Source: Osedax symbiont Rs1
Lineage (GTDB): Bacteria > Pseudomonadota > Gammaproteobacteria > Pseudomonadales > Balneatricaceae
Length of the DNA: 64,000 bases
Direction of reading: 5' to 3'
Assembly: GCA_000416275.1 (NCBI GenBank)
Contig: ASZJ01000147.1
Coordinates: 1-64,000, forward strand
The notes beneath the pieces are model-generated. The model was not told the DNA's origin. It worked only from the letters and a program-made list of their open reading frames with translations, and ran no database searches. Both the position numbers and the translations under genes were made by a program. Positions 54,039 through 63,660 of the stretch are shown here, one piece after another (within the stretch, counting starts at the first letter, position 1; the number at the start of each line of letters is the position of its first letter).

Positions 54039-55730
54039 TTATATCAGATTATAATCATGCAAATCTGTAATAAATTGCTCAATTCGCGCATAATCAATGG
54101 CTTCACTGCAAAGATCGAAGCAGTAATCACTTTGTAAATCATCACTTTCACAGCTCAGTACGATCAATCCATTAGCAACTAATAAATTAGCTTGGGCGGC
54201 AGTGCTCATCGATGTCGAGTTTTTCGCTGTGCTATCCAGTAAAGTAGCCACTGCTCGACCTTCATCGATCAGTCTTTTTTCCAAGCTATAGATGGCTTGT
54301 TTAAGAGTTAATTGATCGTTCGCCTTAAAGCTGATAATTGCCGGTTTTTGGCCAAAGCGCTGGGCTTTTTGACTGGCGCTATACTGCGATTGACTGACTA
54401 TTTGCTGCAGGTCAGCAGTTGTTTCTGACACAATATATTCAATCATCCCAGCGGCAACAGTGGCATTGCTAAAACGATCTATGATGATGAATGATCCAGT
54501 CGCTGGAAGCTGCTGATAAGTGTCGGCGATAATCGGCCGCTCTAGCTTTATCTCACACAGTGCTATTTCGTTCAATAATAGCTTGTGACTGGAGAGTTTT
54601 TGCAAAGTGTTAATATCAATTTTATGCACAATATTAACCACAGAACCAGCGACGCGCCCAGTCAGCAATTTAATATCGTAAGTGCTGCCAATGCTGAGTG
54701 GTTTTTCTGACATCCAGACTAAAGTCGCAGCGATTCTATCGCTAGTTTGAATATGATCTTTAGTATGAGTGATGATGTCACTGCGCGAGATGTCAATTTG
54801 ATCTTCTAAAGTGAGCGTGACCGACATCGGTGGGAAAGCTTCTTCAAGTTCGCCATCAAAAGTTACAATAGAGGCAACCTTAGACTTCTTTTTGGAGGGG
54901 AGTACCGTAATTTCATCACCAACTCTTACCACTCCAGAGGTGATAGTGCCACAGTAGCCTCTAAAGTTTAAATTGGGTCGGTTAACGTATTGTACCGGGA
55001 ATCTTAACTTCTCAAAATTGTGATCAGTGCTAAGTTTGACGTTCTCCAAGGCTTGAATTAAGGTCTCACCTGAGTACCAGGGCATATGCTTGGATTGGTT
55101 GACCACATTGTCGCCTTTCAAGGCAGACATCGGAATAAACTGTAAATCAGTTTGCTGTAACTGGCTGGCAAACTCAAGATAGTCGGCTTTAATTGTTGCA
55201 AAGCGCTGTTCATCAAAATCTACTAAGTCCATTTTGTTGATGGCCACGATAGTGTGCTGGATGCCCAGTTTACTGGTGATAAAACTGTGTCGTTTGGTTT
55301 GCATTTGAATGCCGAAACGCGCATCGATCAAAATAATGGCCAAGCTACAGTTTGAGGCACCGGTCGCCATATTGCGGGTGTATTGTTCATGACCCGGAGT
55401 GTCGGCAATAATAAACTTTCGCTTATCGGTCGAAAAATACCGATAGGCAACATCAATAGTGATGCCCTGTTCACGCTCTGCCTGTAAGCCATCTACCAGT
55501 AAAGCTAGATCTAACTCATCTCCGGCATTACCTACCGAGGCATTGACTTTTTTGATCGCCGCTAGTTGATCTTCATAGATCATTTTTGAATCGTGTAATA
55601 AGCGCCCAATCAATGTTGATTTACCGTCGTCGACACTTCCGCAGGTCAAAAATCGCAACAGTTCCTTGTTCTCATGTTTGTGTAAGTAGCTTTCAATATC
55701 TTTACTGATAAGTTCTGACTGATGGCTCAT
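54039..55730 (-). CDS. cysN: Sulfate adenylyltransferase subunit 1 (CysN) with decayed C-terminal domain
   Basis: The GTPase subunit that drives formation of adenosine 5'-phosphosulfate with CysD. GTP-binding motifs are [34 protein letters not shown] and NKMDLVD, followed by two beta-barrel domains (to about residue 440). The 563-residue length exceeds CysN of E. coli (475). The extra part beginning [15 protein letters not shown] resembles the start and layout of an APS-kinase domain (as in CysNC fusions), but the P-loop GxSGxGKST is absent. It may be a decayed CysC domain. cysD lies upstream with a 227-bp gap. Confidence 0.93.
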   Translation of the reverse strand: MSHQSELISKDIESYLHKHENKELLRFLTCGSVDDGKSTLIGRLLHDSKMIYEDQLAAIKKVNASVGNAGDELDLALLVDGLQAEREQGITIDVAYRYFSTDKRKFIIADTPGHEQYTRNMATGASNCSLAIILIDARFGIQMQTKRHSFITSKLGIQHTIVAINKMDLVDFDEQRFATIKADYLEFASQLQQTDLQFIPMSALKGDNVVNQSKHMPWYSGETLIQALENVKLSTDHNFEKLRFPVQYVNRPNLNFRGYCGTITSGVVRVGDEITVLPSKKKSKVASIVTFDGELEEAFPPMSVTLTLEDQIDISRSDIITHTKDHIQTSDRIAATLVWMSEKPLSIGSTYDIKLLTGRVAGSVVNIVHKIDINTLQKLSSHKLLLNEIALCEIKLERPIIADTYQQLPATGSFIIIDRFSNATVAAGMIEYIVSETTADLQQIVSQSQYSASQKAQRFGQKPAIISFKANDQLTLKQAIYSLEKRLIDEGRAVATLLDSTAKNSTSMSTAAQANLLVANGLIVLSCESDDLQSDYCFDLCSEAIDYARIEQFITDLHDYNLI

Positions 55731-55957
55731 GATACTTCCAAATTTTAAATTTTTGCCGATTTTAAATGGCTGAAATAGGCGCTATAAAGTCACAAAATGC
55801 TGTCGTTATTGATGGTTATAAAAATTGCTAACGCAGCACAAATTGATGAGTTTACTGTGAATGTTGGCTTCTCAATTGCGCAGTGAAACCAATTGCTGGT
55901 GCGCATAATCCATCCTCAAGTCTCGGGTTTAGGTGACCGATTTAGCTATGCTGGGGC

Positions 55958-56872
55958 TTAAAAATAGCCCTCTATTTTTTTAAGCTCCATGGAACCAGCG
56001 CCGTCGTGATCGATTGCTCTGCCCTGTCTTTCCGAGGTTTTAGTGAGCAGCATCTCCTGAATAATTTGCTGTAAATTATCGGCATCTGACTCGACCGCAC
56101 CAGTTAAGGGGTAGCAGCCTAACGTTCTAAAGCGAATGTTTTTAATCACCGGTACCTCCCCCTCTTTTAGTGGCAGGCGATCATCATCGACCATGATCGT
56201 CATTCCGTCGCGTTCGACAACGGGCCTAGGTGCGGATAGATAGAGCGGCACGATGGGAATGCTTTCAAGGTAGATATACTGCCAAATATCCAATTCAGTC
56301 CAGTTGGAGAGGGGGAATACTCGGATACTCTCGTCTTTTTCGACGGTGGTATTGAATATGTTCCACAATTCAGGGCGCTGATTTTTAGGATCCCAGCGGT
56401 GATTAGGGTCGCGAAATGAAAATATTCGCTCCTTGGCCCGCGATTTCTCTTCGTCGCGGCGAGCTCCACCAAATGCGGCATCAAATTTGTACTTGTTCAG
56501 CGCTTGTTTGAGTCCTTGAGTCTTCATGATGTCAGTGTGCTTGCTCGAGCCGTGGACAAAAGGGTTTATGCCCATATCCACCCCATCTTGGTTGATGTGA
56601 ACAATTAATTCCATCCCCGATTGTCTGGCCATTTTGTCGCGAAACTCAATCATTTCCTTAAATTTCCAAGTAGTGTCTACGTGGAGTAAAGGGAAGGGTG
56701 GAGTGCCGGGGAAAAATGCTTTTTTGGCGAGATGCAACATTACCGCTGAGTCTTTTCCTACGGAGTACAGCATAACTGGGTTATTAAACTCAGCGGCGAC
56801 CTCGCGAAAAATCTGAATGCTCTCTGCTTCTAGCTGCTTGAGGTGGGTGAGTTTTCTCATCGATAAGGCCAT
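55958..56872 (-). CDS. cysD: Sulfate adenylyltransferase subunit 2 (CysD)
   Basis: The catalytic subunit making APS from ATP and sulfate. The 304-residue PP-loop protein has [20 protein letters not shown] (ATP pyrophosphate loop), [41 protein letters not shown], and [11 protein letters not shown]. The C-terminal [20 protein letters not shown] segment is also typical. Length equals E. coli CysD (302). A 227-bp gap before cysN is wide for this pair and may contain a second promoter, though they are usually one operon. Confidence 0.97.
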   Translation of the reverse strand: MALSMRKLTHLKQLEAESIQIFREVAAEFNNPVMLYSVGKDSAVMLHLAKKAFFPGTPPFPLLHVDTTWKFKEMIEFRDKMARQSGMELIVHINQDGVDMGINPFVHGSSKHTDIMKTQGLKQALNKYKFDAAFGGARRDEEKSRAKERIFSFRDPNHRWDPKNQRPELWNIFNTTVEKDESIRVFPLSNWTELDIWQYIYLESIPIVPLYLSAPRPVVERDGMTIMVDDDRLPLKEGEVPVIKNIRFRTLGCYPLTGAVESDADNLQQIIQEMLLTKTSERQGRAIDHDGAGSMELKKIEGYF

Positions 56873-57301
56873 TGGGCAATCCCGTACTTTAAGAGTGTGA
56901 ATATGATCATCGTAGAAATTATCTGCATGTGAGGCGATTGAGTAAACGAATTTACTCGCGGTTTTTTTAAACAGCGCTCCTAGCAGATCTTAAATTTCTA
57001 TCTCTGGTGTTTGAGTGGATCATTATTACAAAAAATCATAAAGAATAAAAAGAATAAAAAGAGATTTTAATATAACAAAAAGTTATTAGCGGTAATATTC
57101 TATCCCATTTTATTTTTAAAATACGCACTTTGCTTATCTCTAATAACCAAATAGAATAACAAAAGTATAAAATGATATTTTGAGTTATATAAAGATTACA
57201 TTAAGCTGTCTCGAAATTAATTATTCAAATAAATACTGTCATGAGTTGCCCTAGTAATTAGGCGTACCATTTTAGTGTTGTAAGTGTGTAGTAGCGGTGG
57301 C
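56873..57301. other. AT-rich divergent promoter region of the sulfur cluster
   Basis: About 430 bp between cysD and the tauE-like gene, strongly AT-rich from 56990 to 57200. It includes a 9-bp AGAATAAAA near-repeat at 57041-57063, ATAAC-type motifs near 57142-57160, and a TATAAA at 57166. Divergent cys promoters are usually activated by CysB from AT-rich sites, so this is the likely control region. The CysB consensus is too loose to call individual sites. Confidence 0.5.
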
Positions 57302-58084
57302 ATGGATTTATATTATAGCTTAGCGGGTTTTATCGTCGGCCTTTTAGTTGGTTTAACCGGCATCGGTGGAGGTGCGCTGATGACTCCGGTACTGATTGTT
57401 GTCTTTAAAGTACCGCTGGTAATCGCGGTTAGTACTGACTTACTGTATGCGGCGATTACCAAATGCGGTGGCGTGATTAACTACTACCGGCAAAAAATGA
57501 TTAACTTCCCGGTGGTTTTACTGATGTTGGTCGGGAGTTTACCCGCCAGTTGGTTAACGCTTAATTATTTACAGCAGCTAGAGAGCTTGGCGAAGGTTGA
57601 AGCGCTGATTAATACCTTGTTGGGAGTGTCTTTACTACTGACTTCAGTGGCGGTTTTTTTAAGATCAAAAATTCAGCGCTTCAGTACTAAAATGGCTGAG
57701 CAGAGCACTTTTAGAGCACTCGCTAAATACCGCCCTCTAATCACTGTCCTGGCAGGCTTTGGATTAGGTGGGCTGGTGACTTTATCGTCAGTGGGGGCAG
57801 GTGCGCTGGGTACCGCTCTATTGATTGTGTTCTATCCAAAAATGAAAATGCCCGAGATCGTCAGTACCGATTTATTACATGCCGTGGTATTGACCACTGT
57901 GGCGGGAGTGGGCCACTACAGTATGGGCAGTGTCGATTTGAGCTTGCTCTTTTATTTATTGATCGGCTCATTACCCGGGGTGTTTATTGGCAGTTACTAC
58001 GGTGTAAAACTATCAACTTCGGTGATGCAGCCGCTGATAGGGACTGTTTTGATGCTGATTGGCGGGCACTTTTTGCTCTCCTAG
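57302..58084 (+). CDS. TauE/SafE family sulfite/sulfonate permease
   Basis: An inner-membrane protein of about 260 residues with seven to eight helices. It begins MDLYYSLAGFIVGLLVGLTG, carries GGGALMTPVLIV in the first repeat and LGGLVTLSSVGAGALGTALL in the second, the two-repeat layout of TauE/SafE transporters. They move sulfite, sulfonates or sulfoacetate. It is the first of the rightward sulfur genes and divergent from cysD, so sulfite or sulfate movement is the likely role. ATG 57302 is preferred over GTG 57284 because family proteins start near the first helix. Confidence 0.88.
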   Translation: MDLYYSLAGFIVGLLVGLTGIGGGALMTPVLIVVFKVPLVIAVSTDLLYAAITKCGGVINYYRQKMINFPVVLLMLVGSLPASWLTLNYLQQLESLAKVEALINTLLGVSLLLTSVAVFLRSKIQRFSTKMAEQSTFRALAKYRPLITVLAGFGLGGLVTLSSVGAGALGTALLIVFYPKMKMPEIVSTDLLHAVVLTTVAGVGHYSMGSVDLSLLFYLLIGSLPGVFIGSYYGVKLSTSVMQPLIGTVLMLIGGHFLLS

Positions 58085-58280
58085 GAGCAAAAGTATCCAG
58101 ACAAAGAACTTACCCTTTTTATTAGCTGTGAAAAGTAGGGCTTAGAGTAGTTGTAATCAATAACATTAATAATCAATAGGGACTCTTGCCTCGCTGAGCT
58201 TTAATCGGAAGATCAGGGTAGTAAAAGTTTAAAAAAAGAACCGAGCAAGCGTGGCTTATGCCGCAAATATAGGCAAAATT

Positions 58281-59942
58281 ATGTATTTATATAATAATGA
58301 TGATCAGCAATTGGTCGAGCAAAGGGTCGCGCAATACCGCGATCAAACCAATCGATTTTTAGCGGGAACCCTCGCCGAAGATGAGTTTTTGGCACTGCGT
58401 TTAATGAATGGCCTATACATACAGCGCCAGGCACCGATGTTACGTGTGGCTATACCCTATGGATTAATGTCGTCTGTTCAATTGCGAAAATTAGCAGATA
58501 TTTCGCGTAAGTATGATCGCAATTACGCACATTTTACTACGAGAACTAATATCCAATACAACTGGCCCAAACTAGAAGAAGTGCCAGATATTTTAGCAGA
58601 ATTAGCCCAAGTGCAAATGCATGCTATTCAAACGTCAGGTAACTGTATCCGCAATACGACAACCGATCCGTATGCCGGTGTGCACCGTGCTGAAGTTGAG
58701 GATCCGCGTCCCTACTGTGAAATTATTCGCCAGTGGTCAACGCTGCATCCTGAGTTTGCCTACTTACCGCGTAAATTTAAAATTGCTGTCACTGGAGGGC
58801 CGGAAGATCGTGCCGCCTCACAAGTGCATGATATAGGTTTACACTTGCTAAAAAATGAGCGAGGTGAAGTTGGTTTTGAAGTGTTGGTGGGTGGCGGTTT
58901 AGGGCGTACGCCGATGATCGGTAAAGTGATTAAAGATTTCTTACCTGCCGAACATTTGCGCTCTTATCTAGATGCGATTTTAAGGGTTTATAACTTAAAT
59001 GGCCGTCGGGATAATAAGTATAAAGCGAGAATTAAGATCTTAGTCAAAGCGCTGGGCATTGAAAAAATGGCGGCTCTGGTCGAAGCGGAGTGGTTGAGTT
59101 TTACTAAAGACTCCGAGTTGCATTTGAGCGTCGCTGAAATTGAAAAATTCAAAGGCTATTTCTCACCGGCTGACTATGATTTGAATATGGCAACATATAC
59201 CGGCCTATCGGCAGATTTTGCCCGAGATGAAAGTTTTAAGGCCTGGTATGAGCGCAATACCGTAGAGCATAAGATCAATGGCTATCGCATCGTGGTTATT
59301 TCTTTAAAGCCCTACTTGCTGCCGCCGGGAGACGTCACTGATAGCCAAATGGATTTGATTGCCGATCTCGCTGAACAGTATAGTTTCAGTGAGATTCGCT
59401 CTACCCACGATCAAAATTTGGTGCTCGCTGACGTCAAAATATCTGCGCTTTTTGCTCTGTGGCAAGCACTGAGTGAGGCCAATTTATCGAGGGCCAATAT
59501 CGGTACATTAACCGATATGATTTGCTGTCCTGGCTATGAGTTTTGCGCCTTGGCAAATGCTGAAACTCTGCCGATTGCCGATCAAATAAACCGTAAATTT
59601 GATGATTTGGACTATCTGTATGACCTGGGAGAAATCCAATTAAATATGTCTGGCTGTATCAATGCCTGCGGGCACCACCATGTCGCGGATATTGGTATTT
59701 TAGGCGTGGACCGAAAAGGTGAAAATTATTACCAGTTCACCTTAGGTGGCAGCTCAAAAACAGATGCTTCTATAGGAAAAACCATCGGTAAAGCGATCGC
59801 AGCGGGAGACGTGGCTAATACGGTAGAAAAGATACTGCACGTTTTCGTCACCCATCGCATTGCAGAAGAAACATTTCGCGATGTGATTAAAAGAATAGGC
59901 TTAGAGCCTTTTAAGGAGTATGTATATGCCACTTCTCATTGA
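58281..59942 (+). CDS. cysI: Siroheme-4Fe4S sulfite (nitrite) reductase, single chain
   Basis: Reduces sulfite to sulfide (or nitrite to ammonia) with six electrons. The 553-residue protein starts MYLYNNDDQQLVEQRVAQYRD and has the two repeated halves of the family, with HFTTRTNIQYNWPKLEEV, TSGNCIRNTTTDPYAG, and the cluster ligands in CCPGYEFC and NMSGCINACGHHH. No CysJ flavoprotein lies beside it, so the electron donor is probably ferredoxin or another reductase. AGG at 58271-58273 selects ATG 58281; GTG 58251 opens the frame. It precedes a DUF934 gene and cysH, which points to sulfite as substrate. Confidence 0.93.
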   Translation: MYLYNNDDQQLVEQRVAQYRDQTNRFLAGTLAEDEFLALRLMNGLYIQRQAPMLRVAIPYGLMSSVQLRKLADISRKYDRNYAHFTTRTNIQYNWPKLEEVPDILAELAQVQMHAIQTSGNCIRNTTTDPYAGVHRAEVEDPRPYCEIIRQWSTLHPEFAYLPRKFKIAVTGGPEDRAASQVHDIGLHLLKNERGEVGFEVLVGGGLGRTPMIGKVIKDFLPAEHLRSYLDAILRVYNLNGRRDNKYKARIKILVKALGIEKMAALVEAEWLSFTKDSELHLSVAEIEKFKGYFSPADYDLNMATYTGLSADFARDESFKAWYERNTVEHKINGYRIVVISLKPYLLPPGDVTDSQMDLIADLAEQYSFSEIRSTHDQNLVLADVKISALFALWQALSEANLSRANIGTLTDMICCPGYEFCALANAETLPIADQINRKFDDLDYLYDLGEIQLNMSGCINACGHHHVADIGILGVDRKGENYYQFTLGGSSKTDASIGKTIGKAIAAGDVANTVEKILHVFVTHRIAEETFRDVIKRIGLEPFKEYVYATSH

Positions 59943-60414
59943 TGGTAAGGCCAGCACAGATCACTGGGTGTTTTTAAACAGTGAACGGCTAGCTGCGGAT
60001 GTAGAGCGAACGTTGACCCTCGCTCAACAAAGTGCAGACGCCGTGGTTTATCCGCTCGCCGTCTATTTTGCACACAGAGAGCGGTTGAACTTAGATCCTG
60101 AAAAAACCGGTATATTGGTGAAAGGGGATGACGATTTGTCTGAATTAGCCAGTGTTTTACAAGAAGTCTCGTTGATCGCGATCGATTTTCCAGTACTGAG
60201 AGACGGGCGGGGCTTTAGTATTGCAAGAAATGTTACCCGTCGTGGCTTTAAAGGCCAAGTGCGTGCCGTCGGTGATGTTAGCTACGATCGTTTAGACCAC
60301 ATGCATCGCTCTGGCTTTAATGCTTATCAAATTGCGGATGAACTTTACACGGAGCAAATTTGTAATGCATTTAGCGAAATCACGGTTAATTATCAACCGA
60401 CACATTTGCGCTAG
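59926..60414 (+). CDS. DUF934 family protein of the sulfite-reductase operon
   Basis: A 162-residue protein starting MPLLIDGKASTDHWVFLNSE. Other stretches are VVYPLAVYFAHRERL, SLIAIDFPVLRDGRGFSIA and GDVSYDRLDHMHRSGFNAY. This is the DUF934 family, found next to single-chain sulfite reductases and cysH in many proteobacteria; its biochemical role is unproven. AGGAG at 59914-59918 lies 7 bp before ATG 59926 and only 1 bp before ATG 59920, which favours the inner start. The first 17 bp overlap the reductase gene, suggesting translational coupling. Confidence 0.9.
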   Translation: MPLLIDGKASTDHWVFLNSERLAADVERTLTLAQQSADAVVYPLAVYFAHRERLNLDPEKTGILVKGDDDLSELASVLQEVSLIAIDFPVLRDGRGFSIARNVTRRGFKGQVRAVGDVSYDRLDHMHRSGFNAYQIADELYTEQICNAFSEITVNYQPTHLR

Positions 60415-60480
60415 TGGCTAGTTAGAAGCTAAAAGCTACAAGTTTAGCTTTGGTGCGGATATAATATTTTTGGAGTTGTC

Positions 60481-61104
60481 ATGAGTATAAATTTAAGTGC
60501 AATCAACGAGCAATTGGCTGGAAAACAGCCGCAACAAATCATTGAATGGGTGCTAGATAAAGCTGAAAACCCAATACTAACGACTAATTTTCGTCCCTAT
60601 GAAGTGGTTATATTGCATATGGCAGTGCAAATTCGGCCCGACTTGAAAATATTATGGGTCGATTCTGGCTACAATACCTCAGCTACCTATCGTTACGCCC
60701 AGCGGGTAATTGCTGAATTGTCACTCAATATGCTGACTTATGTTCCCCAGCAGAGCACAGCCTTTCGAAATGCGCAGATGAAAGGGGTGCCAGATGTTGA
60801 TAATGCACTGCACAGCGAATTTACCGAGCAAGTCAAGTTGGAGCCTTTCAGGCGTGCCCTCGCTGAGATTAAACCGGACTATTGGTTGAATGCTATTCGC
60901 CAAGAGCAAACTGAATTTAGAAATACGCTAGATGTAGTGTCTGCGAGTCAAACTGGGATCATCAAAGTGGCACCTTTATATCATCAGTCAGAAATGCGCT
61001 TAGACGACTACATGTTTAAGCATGATTTAACGCATGAATTCGCCTATTTTGATCCGACCAAAGCGCTAGATAATAGAGAGTGTGGATTGCACACTAAAAT
61101 TTAA
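60481..61104 (+). CDS. cysH: Phosphoadenylyl-sulfate (PAPS) reductase
   Basis: Reduces PAPS to sulfite using thioredoxin or glutaredoxin. The 207-residue protein has VDSGYNTSATYRYA, WLNAIRQEQTEFRNT and the C-terminal catalytic motif DNRECGLHTKI with the essential cysteine. It lacks the CC and C-x2-C pairs of the 4Fe-4S APS reductases, so it should use PAPS rather than APS. That requires an APS kinase, which is not found in the window. GGAG lies 5 bp before the ATG. It is spaced 66 bp after the DUF934 gene and is probably in the same transcript. Confidence 0.93.
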   Translation: MSINLSAINEQLAGKQPQQIIEWVLDKAENPILTTNFRPYEVVILHMAVQIRPDLKILWVDSGYNTSATYRYAQRVIAELSLNMLTYVPQQSTAFRNAQMKGVPDVDNALHSEFTEQVKLEPFRRALAEIKPDYWLNAIRQEQTEFRNTLDVVSASQTGIIKVAPLYHQSEMRLDDYMFKHDLTHEFAYFDPTKALDNRECGLHTKI

Positions 61105-61372
61105 TCAACATTTGATCGAGTCACTGTGTTTTAAATAGGTTGCTCAACATAGTGGCTAAATACTGATTGATTATCACTAAATCACCTTGCAGCGACGGCT
61201 AGTTCGTCAGTTGCGACTTTGGGTTAAAAATTGTCGTCTATTTACAATTTGACTGCCATAATGCCGACACTCAGCTCTTTACATATAGCATCCTTGAGCA
61301 CTCTTAGCCGACTCTTGGATAAATGCTGTACAGTGCTACCCTTTAATTGTCACTTACAGAAAGTATGCCGCC

Positions 61373-62782
61373 ATGGATTATTTACCACTATTTTTCAAAC
61401 TTGAAAACCGCAATGCTCTATTGGTAGGTGGTGGACAAGTCGCATTGCGCAAGGCGAGGTTACTGGTGCGTACCAAGGCGATTGTCACGGTGATAAGTCG
61501 AGAGATCGATCCGCAGTTGGCGCAATTGCTCGCTGATAATAATGGCACCGCCATGATTGGCGAATACTCTGCTGATCTGCTGGATGGCAAGCTGTTAGTC
61601 ACAGCGGCAACGGATGACCAATCGCTAAATAGACAGGTTTACGAAGATGCGTTAAGTCGCAATATACCGGTCAATGTAGTTGATAACCCACAGCTTTGCA
61701 CCTTTGTTTTCCCGGCGATCGTCGATCGTTCTCCGATAGTGATCGCGATTTCATCCGGTGGACAAGCACCGGTATTAGTGAGGGTTTTAAGGGCTAAACT
61801 AGAGACGCTAATTCCAAACGGCTACAGTAAACTGGCACTGTTAGCCGGGAAATTTAGATCGAGTGTCAAAGCTAAATTTAAGACCATTAACCAAAGACGC
61901 AATTTTTGGGAGAGCGTCCTGCAGGGACAAGTGGCAGAAACAATGCTCGCGGGGCGTGAAAAAGATGCCTATGCGTTGATGAGAGAAAAATTAGAGAATG
62001 CCGATACCAAACTCCCCGCGGGAGAAGTGTATTTAGTGGGGGCTGGCCCTGGCGATCCAGAATTACTGACTTTTAAAGCACTGCGACTGATGCAGCAGGC
62101 AGATGTGGTGCTCTACGATGCGTTGGTCTCTAAAGAAATAATGGAGTTATGCCGCAGAGATGCCGAATTGATCTTCGTTGGAAAAAATAGAGATAATCAC
62201 AGTGTGCCACAACATGATATCAACAAAATGTTGATTGAACAGGCATCTAAAGGTCGGCGTGTGGTGCGCTTAAAGGGAGGAGATCCGTTTATTTTTGGCC
62301 GTGGTGGGGAGGAGTTGCAAAGTTTAAGGGCGCAGGGAATACCCTTTCAAGTGGTACCGGGAATCACCGCCGCGAGTGCATGCTCTACCTATGCGGGCAT
62401 TCCACTGACCCATCGAGATTATGCGCAAAGTGTCACTTTTGTCACCGGCCAGCAAAAAAATCGCAGTAGCGAATTAGATTATTCACAGTTAGCTAGAGGG
62501 AATCAAACGGTGGTCTTTTACATGGGGCTACACAACTTAGCTGATATCTGTTCTAAACTGGTCGATGCTGGGCAAGATGCAGAGACTCCCGCTGCAATAG
62601 TCTCCAGAGGCACAGCCATTGATCAGCAAGTCTTAGTTGGCACGCTCGCCTCTCTAGAGTCCTTGCAGGCAACCGCTAAATTACCGGCACCCGCTTTAAT
62701 CATTGTCGGACAAGTGGTGCAGTTACAGGACCAGCTACAGTGGTTCTGCGAAAATCATCTAGCTGATAAATCTGCAATTTGA
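61373..62782 (+). CDS. cysG: Siroheme synthase (CysG)
   Basis: A three-function enzyme of 469 residues that turns uroporphyrinogen III into siroheme, the cofactor of the sulfite reductase two genes before. The N-terminal third is a dehydrogenase/ferrochelatase with an NAD site (NALLVGGGQVALRKA) and the PVNVVDNPQLCTFVFPAI segment. The rest is the SAM-dependent methyltransferase with VYLVGAGPGDPELLTFKALR, RLKGGDPFIFGRGGEE, VVPGITAASACSTYAGIPLT and the C-terminal region. Length is close to E. coli CysG (457). It overlaps the next gene by 4 bp. Confidence 0.96.
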   Translation: MDYLPLFFKLENRNALLVGGGQVALRKARLLVRTKAIVTVISREIDPQLAQLLADNNGTAMIGEYSADLLDGKLLVTAATDDQSLNRQVYEDALSRNIPVNVVDNPQLCTFVFPAIVDRSPIVIAISSGGQAPVLVRVLRAKLETLIPNGYSKLALLAGKFRSSVKAKFKTINQRRNFWESVLQGQVAETMLAGREKDAYALMREKLENADTKLPAGEVYLVGAGPGDPELLTFKALRLMQQADVVLYDALVSKEIMELCRRDAELIFVGKNRDNHSVPQHDINKMLIEQASKGRRVVRLKGGDPFIFGRGGEELQSLRAQGIPFQVVPGITAASACSTYAGIPLTHRDYAQSVTFVTGQQKNRSSELDYSQLARGNQTVVFYMGLHNLADICSKLVDAGQDAETPAAIVSRGTAIDQQVLVGTLASLESLQATAKLPAPALIIVGQVVQLQDQLQWFCENHLADKSAI

Positions 62783-63075
62783 CCAGTCAAAGCACTGAGC
62801 CGGACAGAGCGGAAAAATCACAGTGGTTTGTGTACTTGGTTCGCTGTGCGGATCGCTCTCTGTATGCGGGGGTCACCACCGATTGCGTGAGGCGTGAGAA
62901 TGAACATAATGGGCGCGGCAGTGGCGGTGCTAGGTACACTCAAGCTCGACGACCTGTGCAATTGGTATGGTTTGAAAAATGTGTCGATCGCTCTGCAGCA
63001 TGTAAACGTGAAGCGGCGATTAAAAAACTCTCCCGCCCTAAAAAACTTTTATTGCTGCAGGCAGTTACCGGTTGA
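62779..63075 (+). CDS. GIY-YIG domain protein (YhbQ-like)
   Basis: A 98-residue single-domain GIY-YIG nuclease-fold protein. The two signature strands read VYLVRCADRSLYAGVTTD, with later RREN and ARYTQARRPVQLVW and a catalytic-type Glu in KREAAIKKLSRPKK. The fold matches E. coli YhbQ (100 aa), a UPF0213 protein with nuclease activity reported for related members but an unclear cellular task. The start is TTG 62779, overlapping the cysG stop (TTGA). The gene follows cysG by translational overlap, though a functional link is not evident. Confidence 0.88.
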   Translation: MTSQSTEPDRAEKSQWFVYLVRCADRSLYAGVTTDCVRRENEHNGRGSGGARYTQARRPVQLVWFEKCVDRSAACKREAAIKKLSRPKKLLLLQAVTG

Positions 63076-63147
63076 AAGCAATTACCGGCTGTTTGTATAA
63101 TTAGCTCTTCGTTCAGTGGTAGTGTAGGTTATAAAATGGAGGGTAAA

Positions 63148-63660
63148 ATGTTACACAGTATTAACTCTAAAACTCCCAATTCCCGTCACCTATTGGCAGG
63201 TCTTGGTAAAAATCTAGTGGCTATCGGTAGCGTCATATTTTTCACCGGTAGCGCGATGGTTAATGCCGAGCAAATTGGCAGCGTAGATACTACTTTTAAG
63301 CTGATAGGCGCCAATCATAAAATAATTATTGAAGCGTTTGATGACCCGAAAATCAGCGGCGTCTCCTGCCATTTATCACGGGCTAAAAAAGGTGGCATTT
63401 CTGGTAGTTTTGGATTGGCAGAAGATACCTCTGATGCATCTATCGCCTGTAGACAGGTGGGACCGATTAAAATCAATACACCACTAAAAGATGGCGAAAA
63501 GGTCTTTAAAGAGCGAACTTCAATCTTGTTCAAAACTATGCAAGTGGTGAGGTTTCTCGATAAAAAACGCAACGTCTTAATCTATCTGGTGTACTCCGAT
63601 AAACTAGTCGATGGCTCGCCTAAAAATAGTCTCTCAACAGTGCCAATCAGGCCCTGGTAA
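63148..63660 (+). CDS. creA: CreA family protein
   Basis: A 170-residue secreted protein with a signal segment (about residues 18-40). It has [57 protein letters not shown] and a final [16 protein letters not shown]. This is clearly the CreA family (E. coli CreA, 157 aa), periplasmic and uncharacterised. GGAGGG at 63138-63143 is well placed for ATG 63148, so the inner start is preferred to ATG 63136. The stop overlaps the next start by one base (TAATG). Confidence 0.93.
   Translation: MLHSINSKTPNSRHLLAGLGKNLVAIGSVIFFTGSAMVNAEQIGSVDTTFKLIGANHKIIIEAFDDPKISGVSCHLSRAKKGGISGSFGLAEDTSDASIACRQVGPIKINTPLKDGEKVFKERTSILFKTMQVVRFLDKKRNVLIYLVYSDKLVDGSPKNSLSTVPIRPW

Noticed and set aside
60481-61104. Iron-sulfur APS reductase
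   Set aside because: The CC and C-x2-C cluster ligands are missing and the ending is ECGLH, so it is a PAPS reductase.
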